A stretch of DNA of 6,640 bases from Actinomycetota bacterium (GCA_015711775.1 JACVJB010000051.1:1-6640), one strand, 5' to 3'; counted from the first letter of the stretch, positions 1 through 6,609 are shown. Notes: generated from the letters alone by a model not told the origin. Numbers and translations: made by a program.

Positions 1-1465
1 TTGTTTTCTTTTTTTCCTCAGCGCTGATATCTTCCATTTCTTCTTTATCTTCACTTCCGGCAGTTTTTTTAACATCTTTTACCCTGGTTTCCTCATCATC
101 TGAAACACTACCGCCTTTTTTATCTGAAGATTTTTCTGCAATTAAATCCTCTGACGGCTTTACGTCTTTCTCAGTTTCTTTAACTGCAGGTTCGGCTGAC
201 TCTTTAAAGCTCTTGGTATCATCTTCATTTATTGAAGGATCTTTAACTGATTTTTCAATTTTTTTAGAGCTGGCAGCTTTTTTATCCGCAGATTTATCAA
301 TTTCTTCATAATTCTTTTCGATTGACTTTTCTGCATTTTCTTCTTCAGCAAGCTCCGGATGCTCCACCAGCCTGACGGAAAAAGCCATCCTTCTCTTGTC
401 ATAATCTATATCAATAATCCTTATATCAAGTTCATCACCGATTTTTCCAATATCGCTTGGCCTTCTTACAGGGTCAGGCGAAAGCTCGGTAATATGCACA
501 AGACCTTCCATTCCTGATTCAATCATTACAAACAGGCCGAATTTTACAATCCTTGTAACTTTGCCTTTAACAACATCATTGATTTTGTAATTCTTTATTT
601 TTTCAAGCCATGGATCCTTCTGAGTTTGCTTAAGGCCCAGGGAAAGCCTTTGCTTATCCCTGTCAATATCAAGTATTTCAACACTTACTTCATCGCCAAC
701 TTTTACAACCTCTGAAGGATGTTTAACATGGTTCCAGGAAAGCTCTGAAATATGAATCAGTCCATCTACACCTTCCACATCAACAAAAGCTCCAAAGTCA
801 GCAATACTTGTTATAACGCCTTTTTTAATCTGCCCGGCTTCAATATTGTCAAGGGCTGTTTTTCTTTGTTCTTTTCTTTCATCTTCTATTATTGCTTTTC
901 TTGAAAGAACTACATTATTCCTGTTCCTGTCAACTTCAATAATCTTGCATGCGCATTTCTCACCTATATATGAGCTAAGATCTCTAGTCTTTCTTACATC
1001 TATAAGAGAAGCCGGTAAAAAACCTCTTAACCCTATATCAAGGATAAGACCTCCTTTTACACATTCGATAACTTCACCTTCAACAGTTTCATTATTCCTG
1101 TAAATTTCTTCAACCCTGTCAAAGCTTCTTTCAACTTCCGCTCTTTTTTTTGAAAGAATTAATCTTCCGTCCTGGTCTTCCTTCTGTAACACCATGATAT
1201 CTATAACCTCTTCCAGAGACAGGATATCTTCTGGTTTTGCATTTGTCCTGATTGAAAGTTCCGCAGACGGTATAACTCCTTCGGATTTATATCCTATATC
1301 AATAAGTACCTCATCTTTATCAATTTTCACCACTTTTCCCTTTAGGATATCTCCCTCATTGAAACTGATGATAGTGACGTCATAGTTGGGCACCATGCTT
1401 CCGTCTTCTTTCTGTACCATGTAATTATCGTCAGTTAGCCTGTTAAAGTTGTCATTTTTAATCAT
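1..1465 (-). CDS. rpsA: 30S ribosomal protein S1, four S1 repeats plus charged tail (partial, 3' end outside window)
   Basis: Ribosomal protein S1 binds mRNA on the 30S subunit and helps bring it to the ribosome. The frame is open for 488 codons and runs off the left edge, so the C-terminus is missing. Four S1 (OB-fold) repeats are visible at about residues 36-108, 125-192, 209-278 and 294-366. Repeats 3 and 4 carry the classic core, FGAFVDVEGVDGLIHISELS and FGLFVMIESGMEGLVHITEL. From about residue 370 there is a long Lys/Glu/Asp/Ser-rich tail of at least 118 residues that looks disordered. Four repeats are typical of actinobacterial and other Gram-positive-type S1, against six in E. coli. 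The ATG at 1465 is fixed by an in-frame TAA two codons upstream, which also rules out an N-terminal fusion such as IspH-S1. It follows polA by 148 bp with its own likely promoter and a strong Shine-Dalgarno. In actinobacteria coaE usually comes next, but that lies outside the window. Confidence 0.95.
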   Translation of the reverse strand, partial: MIKNDNFNRLTDDNYMVQKEDGSMVPNYDVTIISFNEGDILKGKVVKIDKDEVLIDIGYKSEGVIPSAELSIRTNAKPEDILSLEEVIDIMVLQKEDQDGRLILSKKRAEVERSFDRVEEIYRNNETVEGEVIECVKGGLILDIGLRGFLPASLIDVRKTRDLSSYIGEKCACKIIEVDRNRNNVVLSRKAIIEDERKEQRKTALDNIEAGQIKKGVITSIADFGAFVDVEGVDGLIHISELSWNHVKHPSEVVKVGDEVSVEILDIDRDKQRLSLGLKQTQKDPWLEKIKNYKINDVVKGKVTRIVKFGLFVMIESGMEGLVHITELSPDPVRRPSDIGKIGDELDIRIIDIDYDKRRMAFSVRLVEHPELAEEENAEKSIEKNYEEIDKSADKKAASSKKIEKSVKDPSINEDDTKSFKESAEPAVKETEKDVKPSEDLIAEKSSDKKGGSVSDDEETRVKDVKKTAGSEDKEEMEDISAEEKKKT

Positions 1466-1475
1466 TATTTAATAA

Positions 1476-1485
1476 ATCACCCTCC
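1476..1485 (-). promoter_or_regulatory. strong rpsA Shine-Dalgarno with two possible registers
   Basis: Read on the minus strand the site is GGAGGGTGAT. The GGAGG core ends 15 nt before the rpsA ATG, which is longer than ideal. The overlapping GGTGAT ends 10 nt before it and can pair with the 16S rRNA tail in a second register. It is the strongest ribosome binding site in the window, as expected for an abundant ribosomal protein. It supports the ATG at 1465 as the start. Confidence 0.75.
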
Positions 1486-1509
1486 GTTTTTCACGTAAAA
1501 ACGCAAAAA

Positions 1510-1538
1510 AGAATATCATGTATAAAATATTTTAGCAA
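1510..1538 (-). promoter_or_regulatory. putative rpsA promoter (-35 TTGCTA, 17 bp, extended -10 TGA-TATTCT)
   Basis: On the minus strand TTGCTA (1538-1533) is followed by a 17-bp spacer and TATTCT (1515-1510). A TGn extended -10 motif directly precedes the -10 box. Each hexamer matches the sigma-70 consensus at 4 of 6 positions, and spacing is ideal. Transcription would start near 1503, giving a leader of about 38 nt that contains the Shine-Dalgarno. The stretch just upstream is almost pure A/T and could act as an UP element. In DNA this AT-rich, chance matches are common, so this is a reasoned prediction only. Confidence 0.45.
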
Positions 1539-1553
1539 TATTTTAAAAATATT
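1537..1553. repeat. perfect A/T-only inverted repeat upstream of rpsA
   Basis: AATATTTT (1537-1544) and AAAATATT (1546-1553) are exact reverse complements separated by one base. The repeat lies in the polA-rpsA gap and overlaps the outer edge of the predicted rpsA -35 box. It has no G/C pairs and no adjoining U-run in a useful place, so it makes a poor intrinsic terminator for polA. It could be a bent or UP-type element, a protein-binding dyad, or just a product of extreme AT richness. Confidence 0.4.
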
Positions 1554-1613
1554 AAATATTAATTTTTAAAATACAGTACTATTAATGCGGCGGTTTAACG
1601 TCCTTGAAAATTC

Positions 1614-4535
1614 TTATATAAGCCAGTTTCTGCCGGTCTTAATATCTACTTTTAAACCTGTTTTTAAATCCACGCATTTTTCCATAGATTCAGCAACTGC
1701 AATCTTTACTTTTTCCTGATCCTTTTGCTTTAATTCAAGCACAATTTCATCGTGTACATGCAATATAAGATTACAGTCAAGAGCCGCTTTTCTGATTTTT
1801 TCAAACAGCACTACAGTTGCAAACTTCATTATATCTGCTGCGCTTCCCTGTATGGGTGTGTTTACTGCAAGCCTCTCTCCAAGACTGCGGATGTTGGCAT
1901 TTGAGCTTCCAAGCTCCCTGATATAGCGCCTGCGACCGAACATAGTGGTCGTATAACCTCTGCTGTATGCTTCAGATATCATTTTATTCATATATTTTTT
2001 CACATCAGGATACCTTGAAAAGTATAGATTTATGTACTCTCTTGCCTCATCTTCAGATATTGACAGCCTGGATTTTAAGCCGTATTCAGTCATTCCGTAA
2101 AGTATCCCAAAATTAATGGCTTTTGCGCGGCGCCTTAAGTTTTCATCCACGCTGGCATACTCAAACCCGAATATTTCTGCCGCCGTTTTTGTGTGTATGT
2201 CCATGCCGCTCCTGAAAGCTTCAATAAGGCCTGAGTCCTCAGAAAGATGCGCAAGTATCCTGAGCTCTATCTGAGAGTAATCAGCAGAAAGCAGCAGATC
2301 ATAGCCGCTGCCGGGGATGAAGGCTTTCCTGATTTGCCTTCCAAGATCAGTTCTTATGGGAATATTCTGCAGGTTCGGGTTATTTGAGCTTATGCGGCCT
2401 GTGGTGGTGCCGAGCTGGTTGTATGTGGTATGAACCCTGAGATCTGCAGGGTCAATAAGCTCAGGCAGAACATCTATATAAGTATTTTTCAGCTTAACTT
2501 TTTCCCTGTAATCCAGGATTTTTTCAATTACAGGATGCATATCCAGCATTGAAACAAGAGTGGATGCATCTGTGGAGTAGCCGGTTTTGGTTTTTTTTGT
2601 AGCTGTAAGCTTTAACTTTCCGTAAAGTATTTTTGATAGCTGCTGAGTTGAATTTATATTAAATCTTTCGCCGCAAATCAGGTAAATGCTGTTTGTGAGT
2701 TCATCAATATTATCATTATATTCCTCAAGAAGGTGCGAAAGATATCTGGTGTCTATATTTACGCCTTTAAATTCCATATCAGCAAGCACTTTAATAAGCG
2801 GAGCCTCTATACCGGCATAAAGCTTTTCCATGCCTTCTTTTTCTAAGCGGGCGGCAAGTTTTTCTTCAATATCAGGAAAATAAAGCATTTGAACCAGCGC
2901 GTGGTGGTTTTTAATCTTTTTTGTTTTTATAAGTTGTTCAATATATGAAGCGGGAAAGGATTGAGGAATTTTTTCTTCAGCCGATTTATTTTTTTCATCA
3001 TATTCCAGGTCAAAACCAAAGTCCATCTGGCTGTTGCCTGAATTCTTTAAAACTGCTGACTGCGGCTCATTTTTAATCTCCTCGTCATCGTAACTGCCCT
3101 CAAACTCTCCTGCATTTCGAATATTAAGACCTGATAATACTCCCGGATCCAGAAAATCAGTCAAGATATCTGAGATGCCCACTTTTGATTTTTCAGGATT
3201 TAATAGAAGGTACTGTATTTTATAATCATTTACGCTACCGAACATTTCGATGTCGTATTTTTTTAAAAACTTGTATATGCGTTTAAAATCAAAGCCGCTG
3301 AATACTGCTTCAGCATTGCTTAAAATATTTTTGAGGTTGTCTTTTGCTCCATTATTTTCAGGGCTTTCAATACTGAAAAAATAAAAATTTCTGTCAGTAT
3401 CCATTACAAGAAGAATTTCTTCCGGATCTGTGGATTGGAAGGAGGACTTTGCGCTGTCTGTTTTACTATTTTCTTCCCCCGTGGGTGCAGAGAATATACT
3501 TACATACAGTTTACCCGGCTTTGCGCTGCCGCCTCCCAAATGGCCTATGGTATTCAGGAATATTTTTCCGGTGATTTTTTTTAAAGGTTTGCCACTGTTT
3601 TTGGATCCAGGATACACCTCTGCTTCATTAAAGCCGGTTTCTCTTATGCCGTAAGAATAGCTTATTTTATAAAGCCTTTTTTTAAGAGTGCTAAATTCAA
3701 GAGAATCAAAAATGCTTTCTGCCTTCTTATTATCAATATCGCCAATCTTTTTTTTAATTATTTCTTCTACATCAATGTCAAGATCATATTTTAATTCTGT
3801 AAGTTCAAGGCTTTTTCTCGCCATATCCTGCCCTGAAACAAGCGTGTTTTTTAATTTTTCATTTTTTATTTCACTTATATTTTTATAGATACTATCAAGG
3901 TTTCCAAAGGTGTTAATAAGAGAAACAGCAGTTTTGGGCCCAATTCCGCTCACCCCCGGAATATTATCTGAAGAGTCGCCCGTAAGCGCAAGAAGGTCTT
4001 TTATCTTTGCAGGTTCCACCCCGAATTTGTCCTTAACCTCTGCTTCATTATATATTACTGTATCAGTTATTCCTTTTTTAAGCGCAACTACGCTGATATT
4101 TTCTGAAACAAGCTGAAGGATATCTTTGTCGCTTGACAGCACTATTACTTCGGAAAATCTGTGCTTCAGTTTTTTTGCAAGCGTAGCAATTATATCATCT
4201 GCTTCATAACCATTTATTTCCAGTGATTTTATATTAAGAGCGTCAGCAACTTCTCTTATAAGAGGCATCTGCTCTATAAGTTCATCCGGCATTTTTTTCC
4301 TTGTTGCTTTATAACTGTCGTAGGCTTCATGCCTGAATGTTGGCCCTTTGCTGTCAAAAGCGCAGATAACCGTATCGGGTTTTTTATCCTCAAGTATTTT
4401 AAGCAGCATGCTTGTAAAGCCGTATACAGCATTGGTCATCTGGCCTGTTGAGGTAAATATTGTCTGCGGAAGGGCATAAAAAGCCCTGTAGGCAATATTA
4501 TTGCTGTCTATAAGAATTATTCTGTTACCGCTCAT
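1614..4535 (-). CDS. polA: DNA polymerase I with 5'-3' exonuclease, degenerate 3'-5' exonuclease domain and polymerase domain
   Basis: Cytoplasmic DNA polymerase I fills gaps and removes RNA primers during Okazaki fragment maturation and excision repair. The 973-aa protein is longer than the roughly 830-930 aa usual for the family. Residues 1-290 are the 5'-3' exonuclease/flap domain with its acidic metal ligands: D10, D61, E111/D113/D114 (YEADD), D136/D138 (SSDKD) and D187/D190 (GDSSDNIPGVSGIGPKTA). Residues about 320-575 are a 3'-5' exonuclease-like fold without the DxE, central Asp and YxxxD catalytic residues, so proofreading is probably absent, as in Taq and mycobacterial PolA. Residues about 575-973 are the polymerase domain: TTGRISSNNPNLQNIPIR (711-728), motif A ADYSQIELR with catalytic D752, motif B (R801 to Y813, with K805, F809 and Y813), and motif C HVHDE with catalytic D929. 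F809 corresponds to E. coli F762. An in-frame TAA directly abuts the ATG, fixing the start. The ribosome binding site (AGAAAAAGA) is weak. Confidence 0.98.
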   Translation of the reverse strand: MSGNRIILIDSNNIAYRAFYALPQTIFTSTGQMTNAVYGFTSMLLKILEDKKPDTVICAFDSKGPTFRHEAYDSYKATRKKMPDELIEQMPLIREVADALNIKSLEINGYEADDIIATLAKKLKHRFSEVIVLSSDKDILQLVSENISVVALKKGITDTVIYNEAEVKDKFGVEPAKIKDLLALTGDSSDNIPGVSGIGPKTAVSLINTFGNLDSIYKNISEIKNEKLKNTLVSGQDMARKSLELTELKYDLDIDVEEIIKKKIGDIDNKKAESIFDSLEFSTLKKRLYKISYSYGIRETGFNEAEVYPGSKNSGKPLKKITGKIFLNTIGHLGGGSAKPGKLYVSIFSAPTGEENSKTDSAKSSFQSTDPEEILLVMDTDRNFYFFSIESPENNGAKDNLKNILSNAEAVFSGFDFKRIYKFLKKYDIEMFGSVNDYKIQYLLLNPEKSKVGISDILTDFLDPGVLSGLNIRNAGEFEGSYDDEEIKNEPQSAVLKNSGNSQMDFGFDLEYDEKNKSAEEKIPQSFPASYIEQLIKTKKIKNHHALVQMLYFPDIEEKLAARLEKEGMEKLYAGIEAPLIKVLADMEFKGVNIDTRYLSHLLEEYNDNIDELTNSIYLICGERFNINSTQQLSKILYGKLKLTATKKTKTGYSTDASTLVSMLDMHPVIEKILDYREKVKLKNTYIDVLPELIDPADLRVHTTYNQLGTTTGRISSNNPNLQNIPIRTDLGRQIRKAFIPGSGYDLLLSADYSQIELRILAHLSEDSGLIEAFRSGMDIHTKTAAEIFGFEYASVDENLRRRAKAINFGILYGMTEYGLKSRLSISEDEAREYINLYFSRYPDVKKYMNKMISEAYSRGYTTTMFGRRRYIRELGSSNANIRSLGERLAVNTPIQGSAADIMKFATVVLFEKIRKAALDCNLILHVHDEIVLELKQKDQEKVKIAVAESMEKCVDLKTGLKVDIKTGRNWLI

Positions 4536-4571
4536 TTATAAATCTTTTTCTAACTGAAATACTAATATAAG

Positions 4572-4599
4572 ATTATAAAGCATTCACGCAGGTTTTACA
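4572..4599 (-). promoter_or_regulatory. putative polA promoter with consensus -10 TATAAT
   Basis: On the minus strand a perfect TATAAT (4577-4572) lies 36 bp upstream of the polA ATG. The best -35 candidate is TGTAAA (4599-4594) at 16-bp spacing, and it matches the consensus poorly. Transcription would start near 4565, giving a 5' leader of about 30 nt. Location in the short divergent gap in front of polA supports a role. polA could also be reached by read-through from tsaD across the antisense strand of the tRNA gene. Confidence 0.42.
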
Positions 4600-4611
4600 G
4601 CTTTTAAAATC

Positions 4612-4640
4612 TTGATTATCAAAAAGATTAATTGTATTAT
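4612..4640 (+). promoter_or_regulatory. putative tRNA-Leu promoter (-35 TTGATT, 17 bp, -10 TATTAT)
   Basis: TTGATT (4612-4617) and TATTAT (4635-4640) are separated by exactly 17 bp, and each is close to the sigma-70 consensus. The predicted start near 4647 is only about 2 nt before the mature tRNA 5' end at 4649. That leader is short but possible, with little for RNase P to remove. An A/T-rich stretch precedes the -35. The -35 box is also the left part of a small perfect dyad, TTGATTATCAA (4612-4622). Confidence 0.6.
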
Positions 4641-4648
4641 TCTTTTGT

Positions 4649-4737
4649 GCCGGAGTGGCGGAATTGGCAGACGCGCTGGACTCAAAATCCAGTGAGCCGC
4701 GAGGTTCGTGTCGGTTCGACCCCGACCTTCGGCACCA
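4649..4737 (+). tRNA. tRNA-Leu, anticodon CAA
   Basis: The sequence folds as a class II tRNA. The acceptor stem pairs GCCGGAG (4649-4655) with CTTCGGC (4727-4733), with one G-U pair, followed by discriminator A4734 and an encoded CCA (4735-4737). The anticodon stem pairs CTGGA (4676-4680) with TCCAG (4688-4692) around the loop CTCAAAA, so the anticodon is CAA (4683-4685), which reads UUG leucine codons. The long variable arm has a GAGCC/GGTTC stem closed by a GCGA tetraloop. The T stem pairs GTCGG (4710-4714) with CCGAC (4722-4726) around TTCGACC. A long variable arm and A at the discriminator position fit leucine. It is the only plus-strand gene here. It diverges from polA and converges on tsaD, whose stop codon lies 8 bp past the CCA. 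No clear terminator follows it. Its codon starts with U, so it is not a t6A substrate. Confidence 0.97.
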
Positions 4738-4745
4738 GACAGAAG

Positions 4746-5801
4746 TTATATGTCGCTTCTTGAATACACTTCCACGGAAAGATCGGAGAAATTGCCTGCG
4801 ATATAATCATAATATCCAAGACAGGCAACCATTGCAGCATTATCCATGCACAGCTTTATCGGGGGAATATAAAGTTTTATTCCCTCAGAATCAGCTTTTT
4901 GGGCAAATTTGCTTCTGAGCCTGCTATTGGCTGCAACGCCGCCGCTTACAAGTATTTTTTCAAAACCTGATTGCCGGCACGCACTAAATGTCTTCTGCAC
5001 AAGCACATCTACAATTGCTTCCTGGAAAGACGCTACAAGATCTGCAATTTTGCTTTCCTCCAGGAGGTCTGGCTCCTTTTTTGTTTTATAAATCAGGGCC
5101 GTTTTTAATCCGCTGAAACTGAAATTCAAATCCCCGCTTTCAAGCATAGGGCGCGGCATTTCAATTTTTGCGGAATCGCCCTTTACTGCAAGCCTGTCAA
5201 TAACGGGCCCGCCCGGATAGCCAAGACCCAAAAACCTTGCAATTTTGTCGAATGCTTCACCTGCAGCATCATCAACTGTATGCCCGACCTCTTTTATTTC
5301 CCAATTTTTACCGACACTATACAAACTTGTATGCCCTCCTGAAACAATTAATCCGGTAAAACCTGCACCCATTGAGGGAACTTCAAGAAAATTGGAGAAA
5401 AGGTGCGCCTTCAGATGGTTCACTGCTATAAGAGGAATCTTTTTTGCATATGATATTGCTTTTGCGGCACCTGCTCCGACAAGAAGTGAACCTATGAGCC
5501 CAGGCCTGTTGGAAACGCTTACAGCGCTTATCTGACCCATTTTTAGATTTGCCTGCAGAAGTGCCTCATTTATTATGATATCTATTGCTTCTATATGCCT
5601 TCTTGAAGCAAGCTCAGGGACAACTCCCCCATACTTTCCGTGGATCTCATGCTGAGAAGCTACTACATTTGAGAGAATTACTTTTCCATCTTCAACCACT
5701 GAAGCGCATGTGTCATCACATGAAGTTTCTATCCCAAGTATCAGTATTTTTTGCCGCTTTTTTAAATCATTTTTTCTTAAACGGGATAAATTCCCTTGCA
5801 T
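4746..5801 (-). CDS. tsaD: tRNA N6-adenosine threonylcarbamoyltransferase TsaD (Gcp/Kae1/YgjD family)
   Basis: TsaD transfers the threonylcarbamoyl group from TC-AMP (made by TsaC/Sua5) to N6 of A37 in tRNAs that read ANN codons, working with TsaB and TsaE in the cytoplasm. The protein has 351 aa against about 335-345 for the family. It shows the ASKHA nucleotide-binding fold: phosphate-1 region GIETSCDDT (23-31), the metal-binding HLKAH (H129, H133), SGGHT (154-158), the VDDAAGEAFDKIARFLGLGYPGG region (176-198), SGGVAANSRLR (286-296), and the third metal ligand D320 in MDNAAM. All expected catalytic and metal residues are present. The ATG at 5801 is the only ordinary start. An in-frame TAA lies 12 nt upstream and no in-frame ATG, GTG or TTG exists before the conserved core. 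This gives an N-terminal extension of about 17 residues with many basic ones. The first 35 bp overlap the end of tsaB. A GAAAGG Shine-Dalgarno (5820-5815) sits inside tsaB codons. Confidence 0.97.
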   Translation of the reverse strand: MQGNLSRLRKNDLKKRQKILILGIETSCDDTCASVVEDGKVILSNVVASQHEIHGKYGGVVPELASRRHIEAIDIIINEALLQANLKMGQISAVSVSNRPGLIGSLLVGAGAAKAISYAKKIPLIAVNHLKAHLFSNFLEVPSMGAGFTGLIVSGGHTSLYSVGKNWEIKEVGHTVDDAAGEAFDKIARFLGLGYPGGPVIDRLAVKGDSAKIEMPRPMLESGDLNFSFSGLKTALIYKTKKEPDLLEESKIADLVASFQEAIVDVLVQKTFSACRQSGFEKILVSGGVAANSRLRSKFAQKADSEGIKLYIPPIKLCMDNAAMVACLGYYDYIAGNFSDLSVEVYSRSDI

Positions 5802-6609
5802 AATACGGTATTATCCTTTCACCTGTGGCTGAATTTTTATCCAGCCTGTATATGGCGCACATATTTAAATACTGCGCATCCGGGTACAAACTTTTTTTTG
5901 ATATAAAAAATTGCTGTTTTAATTCACTTAAACCGGTGGCGATGCTGCTGCAGTTTACAAATGCTGTCCCGCAAAAAAAAAGAGTATTATTTGCCTTTTC
6001 AAAATAATCCTGCGAACCTGTATCAGGTAAAGCTTCAAAATATTTCTTAAATGAATTGATAAACTCGCCTGCCTCAACAATAATATTATTTCCAGTTTTA
6101 TTAATGAAGAATTCTCTGTTTTTGTAAAACACTTTACCCTGGCAGTTATTGCCTGCGTTTGGAGAGGCTTCATAAATACAAAAGAACACCTCGTCCCTTT
6201 TAATATCTGCTGCCGGAACAATATATACCCTTAAACCACCAGATATAAGCTGAAGGATTTTCCCCGCATTTTGAGATGCTGCCTGCATTGTATAGACATT
6301 AAGGGAATCAATGCCAAAAGATGGTTTATCATTTGCCAGCGCAAAGGCTTTTATTACGCTTATTCCAATCCTTGTACCCGTAAAATCGCCGGGGCCCCTG
6401 TTGACACAGAACATGTCAATATCCTTTAAATCAATTCCAGCCCTTTTTAAAACCTTATCAGTCAGAGTAATAATGCTTTTCATAAATCCGCTCTGCCTGC
6501 TGTACTGCAGGGCGTTTGTGCGTAAGTTTTTAAGGGGCTCACTTTCACTGCATGAGGTTACTGCGATGCTTAGCCTGTCTGTACTGCTGTCGATTCCTAA
6601 AATGTGCAT
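5767..6609 (-). CDS. tsaB: tRNA threonylcarbamoyladenosine biosynthesis protein TsaB (YeaZ family)
   Basis: TsaB is a catalytically inactive relative of TsaD. It dimerises with TsaD and, with TsaE, supports t6A formation on ANN-decoding tRNAs. The 280-aa protein opens with the ASKHA phosphate-1 motif ILGIDSSTDRLSIAV (3-17). It contains GPGDFTGTRIGIS (72-84), the family signature usually written GPGSFTGLRIG, here with Asp and Thr substituted. AADIKRDEVFFCIYE (133-147) matches the family's DAR-x-EVY strand, and the end carries YPDAQYL (242-248) and a YYAREFIP C-terminus. It is about 50 residues longer than E. coli TsaB, with the extra sequence in the second half. The ATG at 6609 is supported by an in-frame TAA five codons upstream, but no good Shine-Dalgarno precedes it. 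It overlaps tsaD by 35 bp. No rimI gene separates the pair, unlike the tsaB-rimI-tsaD order common in many bacteria. The 31 bp right of the start contain no recognisable gene. Confidence 0.9.
   Translation of the reverse strand: MHILGIDSSTDRLSIAVTSCSESEPLKNLRTNALQYSRQSGFMKSIITLTDKVLKRAGIDLKDIDMFCVNRGPGDFTGTRIGISVIKAFALANDKPSFGIDSLNVYTMQAASQNAGKILQLISGGLRVYIVPAADIKRDEVFFCIYEASPNAGNNCQGKVFYKNREFFINKTGNNIIVEAGEFINSFKKYFEALPDTGSQDYFEKANNTLFFCGTAFVNCSSIATGLSELKQQFFISKKSLYPDAQYLNMCAIYRLDKNSATGERIIPYYAREFIPFKKK
5815..5820 (-). promoter_or_regulatory. tsaD Shine-Dalgarno inside tsaB
   Basis: GAAAGG on the minus strand ends 13 nt before the tsaD ATG at 5801. It is the only purine-rich ribosome binding match near that start. 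Its position within tsaB codons, together with the 35-bp gene overlap, suggests translational coupling. The spacing is somewhat long, so initiation may depend on ribosomes finishing tsaB. Confidence 0.5.

Noticed and set aside
846..1385. Plus-strand open frames opposite rpsA
   Set aside because: They are antisense to well-conserved S1 repeats, have low-complexity hydrophobic translations, resemble no known family and lack ribosome binding sites.
1466..1489. Possible IspH-S1 fusion as seen in some clostridia
   Set aside because: An in-frame TAA lies two codons before the rpsA ATG, and the preceding DNA is non-coding and AT-rich.
3430..4116. Plus-strand open frames opposite polA
   Set aside because: They are shadows of the polA reading frame with no recognisable motifs and no independent start signals.
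4710..4745. tRNA 3' end as an attachment site for an integrated element
   Set aside because: tRNA-Leu genes are common integration sites, but no integrase gene or second copy of the 3' end is present, and tsaD follows immediately.
4741..4760. Hairpin AGAAG/CTTCT as a terminator for the tRNA or tsaD
   Set aside because: The stem is only 5 bp with a 10-nt loop and no T-run follows it on either strand.
4655..4918. Plus-strand open frame beginning inside the tRNA gene
   Set aside because: Its first third is the tRNA itself and the remainder is antisense to tsaD, so it is not a believable protein.
4649..6609. Functional link between tRNA-Leu and the adjacent t6A genes
   Set aside because: t6A is made on tRNAs reading codons that begin with A, whereas this tRNA reads UUG, so the adjacency is most likely positional.
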